Shown: positions 53,713 through 63,100 of the stretch, piece by piece
How the letters are laid out: each line of letters starts with the position of its first letter
Numbering within the stretch: the stretch's first letter is position 1
DNA from: JBMNKL01 sp050952225
GTDB lineage: Bacteria > Bacillota > Clostridia > Acetivibrionales > DTU013
Assembly (NCBI GenBank): GCA_050952225.1
Contig: JBMNKL010000003.1
Span: 186,001-250,000, forward strand
Length of the DNA stretch: 64,000 nucleotides
Direction of reading: 5' to 3'
Notes under the pieces: model-generated
The model's database searches: none
The model's input: the letters and a program-made list of their open reading frames with translations, nothing else
Told to the model about the DNA's origin: nothing
Program-made: the position numbers and the translations under genes

Positions 53713-53839
53713 ATAATTTACTTGTTCTTGTCCGCGCCATATAAGAATGGTGCGGGCTGGCTCCAAAGCCTAAACCCCAGAACCTGAAAAACCATAACCA
53801 CATATCTCATATTCAGGCCATCGCGCGTGCGATAGTTTG

Positions 53840-53866
53840 TTAGCACTCATTTCAAGAGAGTGCTGA
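53840..53866 (+). promoter_or_regulatory. CIRCE operator (HrcA binding site) upstream of htpG
   Basis: TTAGCACTC-N9-GAGTGCTGA matches the CIRCE consensus (TTAGCACTC-N9-GAGTGCTAA) with one mismatch. HrcA represses by binding it (known). It lies directly upstream of the htpG promoter. Confidence 0.92.
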
Positions 53867-53873
53867 TTTTTCC

Positions 53874-53903
53874 TTGACAATGCCTGAATTCAAGTTGTAA
53901 TAT
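53874..53903 (+). promoter_or_regulatory. promoter of htpG
   Basis: TTGACA (53874-53879), 18 bp, TAATAT (53898-53903), eight bases after CIRCE. It is 44 bp before ATG 53948. Confidence 0.6.
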
Positions 53904-53947
53904 AAATATTGTCATAAATACGTACGAATGTAGCAGGAGGTATTTGA

Positions 53948-55915
53948 ATGCCAAGGGAAACTGGAAGTATTTCAATAAATACTGAGAATATATTGCCGAT
54001 TATTAAAAAATGGCTGTACTCCGATAAGGATATTTTCGTCCGTGAAATGGTTTCGAATGCCAATGATGCCATTGCAAAGCATAAAAGGCTGGTTTCCATA
54101 GGTGAAGCTCCACAATTGGGAGAGAATGAAGAATACCGTATTGATGTAGTTGTTAACAAGGATAGAAAAACAATTGAGTTTATTGACAACGGAATTGGCA
54201 TGACCGGGGAAGAGGTTAAAAAATACATAAACCAGATAGCTTTTTCCGGTGCGGTTGATTTCCTTGAAAAATACAAGGATAAAGCAGATGAGGGCAGCCA
54301 GATCATAGGCCATTTCGGCCTTGGGTTCTATTCTGCCTTCATGGTTTCCGAAAAAGTTACCATTGATACTTTATCCTGGCAGCCGGGTGCGAAGGCCGTC
54401 AGATGGATAAGCTCAGGCGGACCCGAGTACGTGATGGATGATTCTGAACGTACCGAAAGGGGTACAGTGGTAACGCTGCATTTGGCAGATGATTCGCTTG
54501 AATTCCTTGATTATTATAAAATGAAGGATATACTTGAAAAATATTGTCTATTCATGCCGTTTGAAATCTTTCTCCGTGATGATTCGAAAAAGGAGGACAT
54601 GGAGAAAGAGAAGGGAGAGGAGAAGGAGAACGGCTCAGAGCAGGAGAAGCCGATTAATGATACGCACCCCCTCTGGCTGAAGAACCCTAAGGACTGCACA
54701 GATGAAGAATACAAAGAGTTTTACAGGAAACTGTTCCGTGATTTTAAAGATCCGCTTTTTTGGATTCATTTGAACATGGATTATCCGTTCAACCTTAAGG
54801 GCATATTGTATTTCCCCAAGCTCAAACACGAGTTTGATACGATTGAAGGGCAGATAAAGCTTTATTACAACCAGGTATTCGTCGCGGATAACATCAAAGA
54901 GGTGATACCGGAATTTCTCATGCTGCTCAAAGGGACGATTGACTGCCCGGATCTGCCGCTTAATGTTTCAAGGAGCTTTTTGCAAAATGACGGGTATGTA
55001 TCGAGAATCTCAACCCACATTACTAAGAAAGTGGCGGATAAGCTTACGTCATTGTACGAAAACGAGAGGGACAATTATAACAAGTATTGGGACGATATTA
55101 ACCCGTTTGTAAAATATGGATGCATGCGGGAAGCGAAGTTTTACGACAGGATGAAAGATTTCGTAATCTTTAAGACAACCAAAGGAGAGTACTTGTCGCT
55201 GGAAGAATATCTCGACAGGAACAAGGACAAGCAAAAAGACACGGTTTTTTACGTAACAGATGAAAAACAGCAGGCGCAGTATGTGAAGCTGTTCGATGAG
55301 CAGGGCATTGATGTTCTCGTACTCAATACGCTGATTGATAATCATTTTATCCAGTTCCTCGAGATGAAGCAGAGCGGTATAAAGTTTCTGCGAATTGATG
55401 CGGAACTATCGGATAGCATGAAGGACCAGGGATCGCCCGAAGCCGATGCCGGTATGGATAAGAAACTGGAGAATCTTTTCAACGAAACGCTGGGCGATGA
55501 TAAGCTGAAGATTAGGGTGGAAGCATTAAAATCGGCTTCTACTCCCGGTATAATGCTACTCTCCGAGTATTCCAGGAGAATGCGGGATATGAGCAGGATG
55601 TACGGTATTGGCGGTGGCGATTCCGGCGAAATGTTTCCTGATGAGCAGACATTGGTGCTGAACAAAAACAACTCATTGATAAAAGCCGTGGCTAAAATGT
55701 CAGAAGACGAAAATAAAAAGGACGATGTATCGCTTATCTGCCGGCATATTTACGACCTCGCCATGATGAGCCACAGGCAGCTTGAACCGGACGCCATGGC
55801 TAGATTTATCGAGAGAAGCAACCTGCTTCTCGAAAAACTGGCCGAACCGGAGAAGGGTCGGGAGATACCGGAAAAAGAAGAAAACAAGGATGAAAAAATC
55901 GAAGCCGGGGAGTGA
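53948..55915 (+). CDS. htpG: Hsp90-family chaperone HtpG
   Basis: 655-residue ATP-dependent chaperone. The N-terminal GHKL ATPase has VREMVSNANDAI, FIDNGIGMT and IGHFGLGFYSAFMV. The middle domain contains YFPKLKHEF, PLNVSRSFLQND and the charged linker (KKEDMEKEKGEEKENGSEQ, about 219-237). The dimerisation domain is at the C-terminus. SNANDAI replaces the usual SNASDAL. AGGAGG precedes ATG 53948. The CIRCE operator upstream implies HrcA heat-shock control, whereas B. subtilis htpG is not CIRCE-controlled. Confidence 0.97.
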   Translation: MPRETGSISINTENILPIIKKWLYSDKDIFVREMVSNANDAIAKHKRLVSIGEAPQLGENEEYRIDVVVNKDRKTIEFIDNGIGMTGEEVKKYINQIAFSGAVDFLEKYKDKADEGSQIIGHFGLGFYSAFMVSEKVTIDTLSWQPGAKAVRWISSGGPEYVMDDSERTERGTVVTLHLADDSLEFLDYYKMKDILEKYCLFMPFEIFLRDDSKKEDMEKEKGEEKENGSEQEKPINDTHPLWLKNPKDCTDEEYKEFYRKLFRDFKDPLFWIHLNMDYPFNLKGILYFPKLKHEFDTIEGQIKLYYNQVFVADNIKEVIPEFLMLLKGTIDCPDLPLNVSRSFLQNDGYVSRISTHITKKVADKLTSLYENERDNYNKYWDDINPFVKYGCMREAKFYDRMKDFVIFKTTKGEYLSLEEYLDRNKDKQKDTVFYVTDEKQQAQYVKLFDEQGIDVLVLNTLIDNHFIQFLEMKQSGIKFLRIDAELSDSMKDQGSPEADAGMDKKLENLFNETLGDDKLKIRVEALKSASTPGIMLLSEYSRRMRDMSRMYGIGGGDSGEMFPDEQTLVLNKNNSLIKAVAKMSEDENKKDDVSLICRHIYDLAMMSHRQLEPDAMARFIERSNLLLEKLAEPEKGREIPEKEENKDEKIEAGE

Positions 55916-55938
55916 GCCCGGGTTTGAAAACCGCAGAA

Positions 55939-55979
55939 AATAACCGGATGGCGTATAGCACATCCGGTTATTGTTTTTT
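55939..55979 (+). terminator. rho-independent terminator of htpG
   Basis: Stem AATAACCGGATG / CATCCGGTTATT (55939-55972) with a 10-base loop, followed by GTTTTTTG. Confidence 0.9.
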
Positions 55980-56009
55980 GAATGACACTAAGAACGCGTG
56001 CCTTTCTGT

Positions 56010-57665
56010 TTATCCTTTATCCTGTTCGCGTATTTCAACCCGCCTGATTTTGCCGCTGATGGTTTTTGGAAGTTCATCAACAAATTCTATTATCCTTGGA
56101 TACTTGTAAGGCGCGGTTACTTTCTTTACGTGGTCCTGGAGTTCTTTTACCAGGCCGTCGCTTGGAGTATAATTCTTTGCCAGCACTACCGTCGCTTTTA
56201 CAATCTGGCCTCTGTCAGGGTCTGGAACAGCCGTAATGGCGCATTCAAGGACGGCCGGATGTTCCAGCAGCGCGCTTTCCACTTCAAACGGGCCTATCCT
56301 GTAGCCGGAGCTTTTTATAAGGTCATCAGCCCTGCCTACAAACCAATAGTACCCATCTTCATCCATCCAGGCCATGTCACCGGTGTAGTATATATTATCA
56401 TGCCAGACTTTTTGTGTAAGCTCCGGGTCCCTGTAATAACCGTCAAACATGCCGCAAGGCTTGCGTTTGTCGGTACGAACGACTATCTGGCCTTCCTCTC
56501 CGACTTCGCACGGTTCGCCGTTTTCATTAAGCAGATCTATATCGTATCCGGGCGAAGGTTTTCCCATGGAGCCTGGCTTGGGTTCCATCCAGGGATATGT
56601 TGCAAGGGTAACGGTCATTTCCGTCTGGCCGTAGCCTTCCATGACTTTTAGCCCGGTAGCCTTGAGGAACTGATAATAGATTTCCGGATTAAGAGGCTCG
56701 CCGGCAATAGAGCAGTCTTTCAGGCTGCCGAGATCGTACTTTGAGAGGTCTTCCTTGATGAAAAACCTGTATATCGTCGGAGGCGCGCAAAAAGACGTTA
56801 CCTTGTACCTGGATATAACCTCGAGGATGTCTTTCGGGACAAACTTGTCATAATCGTAGACAAATACGGCTGCCCCGCTTATCCATTGACCGTAAATCTT
56901 GCCCCACATTGCTTTGGCCCAGCCGGTGTCGGCTATTGTCAGATGAAGGCCTCCAGCAGCAACGTTTTGCCAGTACTTGGCCGTTAATATGTGGCCGAGC
57001 GGGTAAGTGAAATTGTGCTGTACCATTTTTGGCATGCCAGTTGTTCCTGATGTAAAGTAGAGCAGCATTATATCGTCATTTTTCGTGGATTCATTCCCGG
57101 AGGGTCTCTCAAAAGATTCCGGCATTCTCTCTAATTCACTGTAAAAATCTATCCATCCATCCCGTTGGCCGCCGACCAGTACTTTAAGCCCGAGTGACGG
57201 AGATTCGGGTACCGCGTCTTCGATTTGCCCGATTACGTTGTCCTCGGCAACTGCAACGATCATCCTGATATCAGCGGCATTACACCTGTAGACGATATCT
57301 TTTTTTGTCAGCAGGTGGGTTGCGGGAATGCAAATAGCCCCGATTTTATGCAGACCGAGAAGGCAGAACCAGAATTCATACCGCCTTTTCAGGATAAGCA
57401 TGACAGGGTCGCCTTTCTTTATCCCGCGGCTTTTAAAAAAGTTGGCTGCCTTGTTGCTGAAATACTTCATTTGCGCAAAGGTGAAAGTCGCTTCGTTTCC
57501 CTTGTCGTCACACCACACCATGGCGGTTTTTTCGGGTGTTTTGTCTGCAATTTCGTCAACGACATCGTAAGCAAAGTTGAAATTATCAGGAATGTTTATT
57601 TTGAAATTTTCAAAGAAATCCTCGTAAGAATCAAAATTAACTTTTGTCAAGTACTTGTCCAACAT
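56010..57665 (-). CDS. AMP-forming acyl-CoA synthetase (acetyl-CoA synthetase / MACS-like)
   Basis: 551 residues. AMP-binding enzyme that activates a carboxylate as acyl-AMP and transfers it to CoA. Motifs: LLYFTSGTTGMPKMVQH (P-loop-like A3), EGYGQTEMTV (A5), YTGDMAWMDEDGYYWFVGR (A7), DDLIKSSGYRIGPFEVES (A8) and the catalytic Lys in PKTISGKIRR (A10). The length and the RADDLIKSSGYRIGPFEVE type resemble medium-chain/aryl or acetyl-CoA synthetases. ATG 57665 is the start. It lies 94 bases downstream of an XRE-cupin regulator on the same strand, a frequent pairing. Confidence 0.9.
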   Translation of the reverse strand: MLDKYLTKVNFDSYEDFFENFKINIPDNFNFAYDVVDEIADKTPEKTAMVWCDDKGNEATFTFAQMKYFSNKAANFFKSRGIKKGDPVMLILKRRYEFWFCLLGLHKIGAICIPATHLLTKKDIVYRCNAADIRMIVAVAEDNVIGQIEDAVPESPSLGLKVLVGGQRDGWIDFYSELERMPESFERPSGNESTKNDDIMLLYFTSGTTGMPKMVQHNFTYPLGHILTAKYWQNVAAGGLHLTIADTGWAKAMWGKIYGQWISGAAVFVYDYDKFVPKDILEVISRYKVTSFCAPPTIYRFFIKEDLSKYDLGSLKDCSIAGEPLNPEIYYQFLKATGLKVMEGYGQTEMTVTLATYPWMEPKPGSMGKPSPGYDIDLLNENGEPCEVGEEGQIVVRTDKRKPCGMFDGYYRDPELTQKVWHDNIYYTGDMAWMDEDGYYWFVGRADDLIKSSGYRIGPFEVESALLEHPAVLECAITAVPDPDRGQIVKATVVLAKNYTPSDGLVKELQDHVKKVTAPYKYPRIIEFVDELPKTISGKIRRVEIREQDKG

Positions 57666-57759
57666 ACTTTTTTTACTCCAATCATCTCAGATTTTTGCTT
57701 ATTCCCAAATCGGAGAGAATAAGCAGCTCGTTTATGCTTGGCCTTTATGGCAGTATATT

Positions 57760-58317
57760 CTATTTAATGATAATCGCGAGGAATTTTGCCTGTTTTCCCC
57801 CGATAGCCTTCATTCCATGGTTTAACCCCGAATCAAAATACAGCGAATCGCCCTCGTTCAGCACCAGTTGGTGGCCATCCAGGTAAATCATAAGGGAACC
57901 TTCCAGCACATAATTGAATTCCTGGCCGGGATGCGAACTGAAATGGATAGGTTCGTCGTCCGCGGATGGCTCAACACAGACAATGAACGGCTCTGCTTTT
58001 TTATTGATGAAATTGTATGCAAGGTTCTGGTACTTGTACGGTTTTTTCCTGTCGACGTTAATACCCCTGCCTTTTCTGACGAGGCTATAGGTACGGAGCC
58101 TGGGGTCTTCACCGGTCAATATGGCGGTCAATTCCACGTTATATAAATTTGCCAGCTCGTAAAGGAAACCGATGGGAATGTCAATTTCACCGCTTTCGTA
58201 TTCCCTGTATGTTTCTGCCGGAATACCCAGCCTGGATGCCAGCGATTCCACGGAAATACCGGCAATGTTACGCAATTCCTTTATCCTGGCGGCAATCTGT
58301 TTTATTTGGTCCGACAT
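57760..58317 (-). CDS. XRE-family regulator with C-terminal cupin domain
   Basis: About 185 residues. An N-terminal HTH_3 (IKELRNIAGISVESLASRLG, YREYESGEIDIP) and a C-terminal cupin (FSSHPGQEFNYVLEGSLMIY, LNEGDSLYFDSGLNHGMKAI) with the HPGxEF and NHG metal/ligand motifs. Such PuuR-like regulators sense a metabolite and control adjacent metabolic genes; here the acyl-CoA synthetase gene follows. ATG 58317 with AGAGG ten bases upstream is preferred over 58362 and 58326. Confidence 0.9.
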   Translation of the reverse strand: MSDQIKQIAARIKELRNIAGISVESLASRLGIPAETYREYESGEIDIPIGFLYELANLYNVELTAILTGEDPRLRTYSLVRKGRGINVDRKKPYKYQNLAYNFINKKAEPFIVCVEPSADDEPIHFSSHPGQEFNYVLEGSLMIYLDGHQLVLNEGDSLYFDSGLNHGMKAIGGKQAKFLAIIIK

Positions 58318-58660
58318 GCATATCATCCTCTTTGAATTTTTAATGTATAAATAATAGCACAAAAGAATGGCAAAATAAAGGAAAGCGGCTTTACATATTA
58401 ATTGAAGACAAAATAACGTAAAAAAAATTAATGTTTCAACTTCACGGCACAGGGACTATGCTCCAGCCTTGCAGAACAGTAAAACGCAAAAATTCTTCAT
58501 TGACATATAATTTGGATTAGAGGTACTATAAATCATAGCATGTTAAACAATACATTCACTGCCGCAAACTACCTTTTAACGAGAAAAAGGGCAGCTTGAC
58601 GGGAGTGTAAGGATGCTTTCGGAAAATGGTTTTTGATACTATAGGCGAGGAGGAAAAGAT

Positions 58661-59968
58661 ATGGCAATAAAAGTAATTATTATGGGCGCAGCCGGGCGTG
58701 ATTTTCATAATTTCAACGTTTATTTCCGGGATAATGAAAACTATGAGGTAGTGGCTTTTACCGCTACCCAGATTCCTAATATCGAGGGGCGTATATATCC
58801 GCCGGATCTGGCCGGGAAACTGTATCCCAGGGGCATACCCATTTTTGACGAGGAAGAGCTCCCACAACTCATCAGGAAGCATAAGGCGGAGCAGGTAGTA
58901 TTTGCTTACAGTGATATTTCACATACCGCCCTGATGAACAAGGCTTCGCTGGTCATGGCGGCCGGAGCGGATTTCCGTCTCATGGGTCCGGAAAACACCA
59001 TGTTGAAGTCAAAAAAACCGGTGGTGGCAGTAACTGCTGTCCGTACGGGGGTTGGAAAGAGCCAGACTACCCGCAAGGTATGTGATATCCTTAAATCAAG
59101 AGGCATGAAAGTTGTGGCTGTCCGCCATCCCATGCCATATGGCGACCTTGCAAAACAGGCTTGCCAACGTTTTGCTGACTATGAAGACCTGGACCGCCAC
59201 CAGTGCACTATCGAGGAACGGGAAGAATATGAGCCTCATATCGACCGGGGAATAGTTGTGTATGCCGGTGTGGATTACGCCCGGATACTGTCGGAGGCGG
59301 AAAAAGAAGCAGATGTTATTGTCTGGGACGGCGGCAATAACGACTTTTCATTCTACAAGGCTGATTTGTACATTACCTTGGTTGATCCGCACCGTCCCGG
59401 CCATGAGGTAAACTACCATCCGGGAGAGACAAACCTCCGACTGGCTGATGTCGTGGTTATCAACAAGATGGAAACCGCATCACCGGAGGGCATAGGCATC
59501 GTGCGGGCAAGCATTGAGAAATGCTGTCCGCAGGCGGTGGTTATTGAAGCCGCTTCTCCTATTTTTGTTGCAGACGGTGATAAAATTAAAGGAAAGCGTG
59601 TATTGGTCATTGAAGACGGCCCTACCCTTACTCACGGTGAGATGAAGTACGGCGCCGGTAATGTTGCCGCCAGGAAATATGGTGCCGCGGAAATCATTGA
59701 TCCTCGTCCATGGGCGGTCGGGAGCATAAAAACCACATTTGAAAAATACCCTCATCTGGATGGCATACTTCCTGCCATGGGTTATGGCGAAACGCAAATA
59801 CGGGAACTGGAAAAGACGATAAATGCAGTGGATTGCGACCTGGTTATTTCCGCCACCCCCATCGACCTTACAAGGATATTGCAGATTAGCCTGCCTGCGG
59901 TACGAGTCGGCTACGAGTTGCAGGAGATAGGTGAGCCTACCCTGGAAGATGTGCTGGGCAGGCTTTGA
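58661..59968 (+). CDS. cyclic 2,3-diphosphoglycerate synthetase-like GTPase (COG2403)
   Basis: 435 residues. Rossmann-like N-terminus KVIIMGAAGRDFHNFNVYF; P-loop VTAVRTGVGKSQTTRKV around residue 125, followed by G3/G4-like VWDGGNND and VVINKMETA. It matches the predicted GTPase/cDPG synthetase family known from methanogens and also widespread in bacteria with uncertain role. The N-terminal 110 residues bind a nucleotide or dinucleotide, the remainder is the P-loop NTPase. GGAGGAAAAG precedes ATG 58661. Upstream, 58318-58660 (343 bp) holds the promoter region, with TTGACA at 58500 and several AT-rich -10-like boxes but no clear pair. It is followed by purL. Confidence 0.85.
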   Translation: MAIKVIIMGAAGRDFHNFNVYFRDNENYEVVAFTATQIPNIEGRIYPPDLAGKLYPRGIPIFDEEELPQLIRKHKAEQVVFAYSDISHTALMNKASLVMAAGADFRLMGPENTMLKSKKPVVAVTAVRTGVGKSQTTRKVCDILKSRGMKVVAVRHPMPYGDLAKQACQRFADYEDLDRHQCTIEEREEYEPHIDRGIVVYAGVDYARILSEAEKEADVIVWDGGNNDFSFYKADLYITLVDPHRPGHEVNYHPGETNLRLADVVVINKMETASPEGIGIVRASIEKCCPQAVVIEAASPIFVADGDKIKGKRVLVIEDGPTLTHGEMKYGAGNVAARKYGAAEIIDPRPWAVGSIKTTFEKYPHLDGILPAMGYGETQIRELEKTINAVDCDLVISATPIDLTRILQISLPAVRVGYELQEIGEPTLEDVLGRL

Positions 59969-60036
59969 TTGCAGCGCACTGTTGCTTCTCAGCCAGGAAA
60001 CAAGATATGCCGGCTGAAGGAGGAAAAGGAGCATCC

Positions 60037-60150
60037 ATGGCTTTATCCATTAACTGCAAAGGTAAGCCGTACGGGGTATTGAGTTTAACGGAAAATATGT
60101 TGATAGAGTCTGGGCATAGTCGGGAAAGGAGTATTGCATATGAAAACTGA
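60037..60150 (+). CDS. possible 37-residue small protein before purL
   Basis: ATG 60037 is preceded by an unusually strong purine tract (GAAGGAGGAAAAGGAG) and opens a 37-codon frame (MALSINCKGKPYGVLSLTEN) ending at 60148-60150, overlapping the purL start by 11 bases. No known family. It may be a real short protein, a leader, or only the coupling of purL translation. Confidence 0.35.
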   Translation: MALSINCKGKPYGVLSLTENMLIESGHSRERSIAYEN

Positions 60151-63100
60151 GATGGATCAGAGAAAAAAGGTAAGGCGTATATTTACGGAGAAGAAAAAAG
60201 GTTTTGATATTGAAGCTGAAAATCTTTACAAGGATTTGAAATTAAACCTTCGCGTCGACGGGTTAAACGGAGTACGCATAATTTACAGGTATGATATATC
60301 AGGCATAACCGACAAGGAATACAATGATGCCTTAAACATGGTTTTTTCCGATCCCCCGGTTGATATGCTGTATGAGGAAGATGTCAGGATTGAAAAAGGA
60401 AAGAGAGCCTTCGCGACGGAATACCTTCCCGGCCAGTATGACCAGAGGGCTGATTCCATATCGCAGTGCGTCCAGTTCTTAACATTGGGTGAAAGGCCGC
60501 GATGCAGGACGGCAAAGTTGATTGTGCTGGACGGCACAATCACGGACGAGGAGTTTCAAAGAATAAAGGAATACTGCGTAAACCCGATCGAATGCCGCAT
60601 TGCTTCCATGGACAAGCCGGAAACACTGGATGCTGAAATAAAGCAGCCAGATGACGTTCCGGTTGTTGAAGGTTTTTGCGGCATGGACAGCGAGGAGCTT
60701 GCGAGACTTCATAACAGGCTTGGCCTGGCAATGTCCCTGGATGACCTTGAATTTTGCAGGAATTATTTCAGGGATGAAGAACGCAGAGACCCGACCATGA
60801 CCGAAATCAGGATGATTGACACTTATTGGTCCGATCACTGCAGGCATACGACATTCATGTCAAAGATAGAGGAGATACGGTTTGAAGAAGGGCCATACGC
60901 AAGTGTAATGAAAGACGTGTACAAACGTTATATTTCATCCAGGGAAAATGTTTATGGAAACGAAGCCAGGGATATTTGCCTCATGGACCTGGCAACGATA
61001 GCCATGAAGGAAATGAGGAAAACAGGAAAGCTTGAAGATCTCGAGGTATCGGATGAGATAAATGCTTCAAGCATTGTAATAGAGGCGGAGGTAAACGGCA
61101 GGAAAGAAGAGTGGCTGGTTATGTTTAAAAACGAAACGCATAACCATCCCACTGAAATAGAGCCTTTCGGCGGCGCTGCGACCTGCCTTGGAGGCGCCAT
61201 CCGCGACCCGCTTTCAGGACGGGCTTATGTGTACCAGGCAATGCGGGTTACCGGCAGCGGCGATCCGAGGACCGAGGTGGAAGACACACTGCCGGGCAAG
61301 CTGCCGCAGCGAAAAATCACAACAAACGCTGCAGCGGGCTACAGTTCGTACGGGAACCAGGTCGGAGTTGCGACGGGACAGGTATCGGAGATATATGATG
61401 AAGGGTACGTTGCAAAGCGAATGGAACTTGGAGCTGTCATCGGTGCCGCGCCGCGCAGGAATGTCGTCAGGATGAGGCCTGAGGCAGGGGACAGGGTTAT
61501 CCTCCTGGGCGGAAGGACCGGGCGTGACGGATGCGGGGGAGCGACAGGCTCGTCGAAGGAGCATGATGAACAATCACTTTTAAAAAGCGGTGCTGAAGTA
61601 CAGAAGGGGAACCCGCCGACCGAGAGAAAAATCTTGAGGCTTTTCCGCAATGAGACGGTGACCCGCATGATAAAAAAATGCAACGATTTTGGAGCAGGCG
61701 GAGTATCCGTGGCAATAGGCGAGCTTGCCGAAAGCCTGGATATTGATCTGGATAAGGTTCCTGTTAAGTATGAAGGTCTGGACGGTACCGAAATCGCTAT
61801 TTCGGAATCCCAGGAAAGAATGGCCGTCGTAGTTTCGGAAGGGGATGAGGAGAGATTTATCCGGGCGGCGGAGGATGAAAACCTTGAAGCTACCCGGGTA
61901 GCGGTTGTTACAAATACGGGCAGGCTCAGGATGAAATGGCGCGGAAAAACCTTGGTTGACATAAGCAGAAAGTTCCTTGATACGAATGGTGTCAGGCAAA
62001 GCGTAAAAGTGCTTGTGAAGTCGCCCGAAAAAAGCTATTTTACCGAAACATCCCGCCGCAATATGGCTTTAACCGTTCAGGGCATCAGGGAGGGATGGAT
62101 AAGGAACCTGCAGCGGCTTGAATCCTGCTGCCAGAAAGGCCTTGTCGAAAGGTTCGACTCAACGGTGGGCGCTGCCACTGTGCTCATGCCTTTCGGCGGG
62201 AAATACCAACTCAGTCCCGCAGAGGGAATGGCAGCCAAGCTGCCGGTTTTGGACGGGGATACAACTACCTGCACGATGATGACATATGGATTCAACCCCG
62301 CCATTTCGAAGTTAAGCCCTTTCCACGGTGCTGTTTATGCCGTTGTAGAAGCCGTTGCAAAAATTGTTGCAATGGGTGGGGATTACCGCAAGACCAGGAT
62401 GTCGTTCCAGGAGTATTTTGAGAGGCTGGGGACAGAACCGTCAAGGTGGGGCAAACCGTTCAGCGCGCTGCTTGGAGCGTACTATGCCCAGATGGAGTTG
62501 GGAATTCCTTCTGTTGGAGGCAAGGACAGCATGTCAGGTTCATTCAGGGATATTGACGTACCTCCGACACTGGTGGCATTTGCGGTGGCAATAAATGATG
62601 CAGGGCGCGTGATTTCAACGGAGTTTAAAAAAACCGGAAGCCCGGTTGTATTGCTGAGGTTGGATAGGGACAGGAACGATTTGCCCGATTTTGAACAAAT
62701 GAAAAAGAATTTTTCAAGGGTTTTCGAACTTGCAAGCCAGGGTAAAATCCTAAGTGCCCACACCGTGCGTCATGGCGGAGCCGCGGAAGCAATCAGCAGG
62801 ATGTGTTTCGGAAACATGACAGGTATGGAAATTAACAGCACGGTCGATATTGCCTCGCTGTTCAGACCGGATTACGGATCCCTTATTCTTGAGATAGACG
62901 GAAACGAAGACGCAGCTGAGTTGTTCAACGGTCTTAATTATACGCTGTTGGGCCATACGACGGGAACCCCGTCTATTGTCTATGGAGGGTACTCCATTTT
63001 GCTGGATAACATCGTTCAAGCATGGAAGGAACCGCTTGAAAAGGTTTTCCCTGCAAAGGCAGCGGATTTTAAAAATGCCGAAATAAAAACGTACAGTTAT

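Noticed and set aside
53732..53755. Terminator after the class IV aminotransferase
   Set aside because: The hairpin CCGCGCCAT/ATGGTGCGG is good, but no T-run follows.
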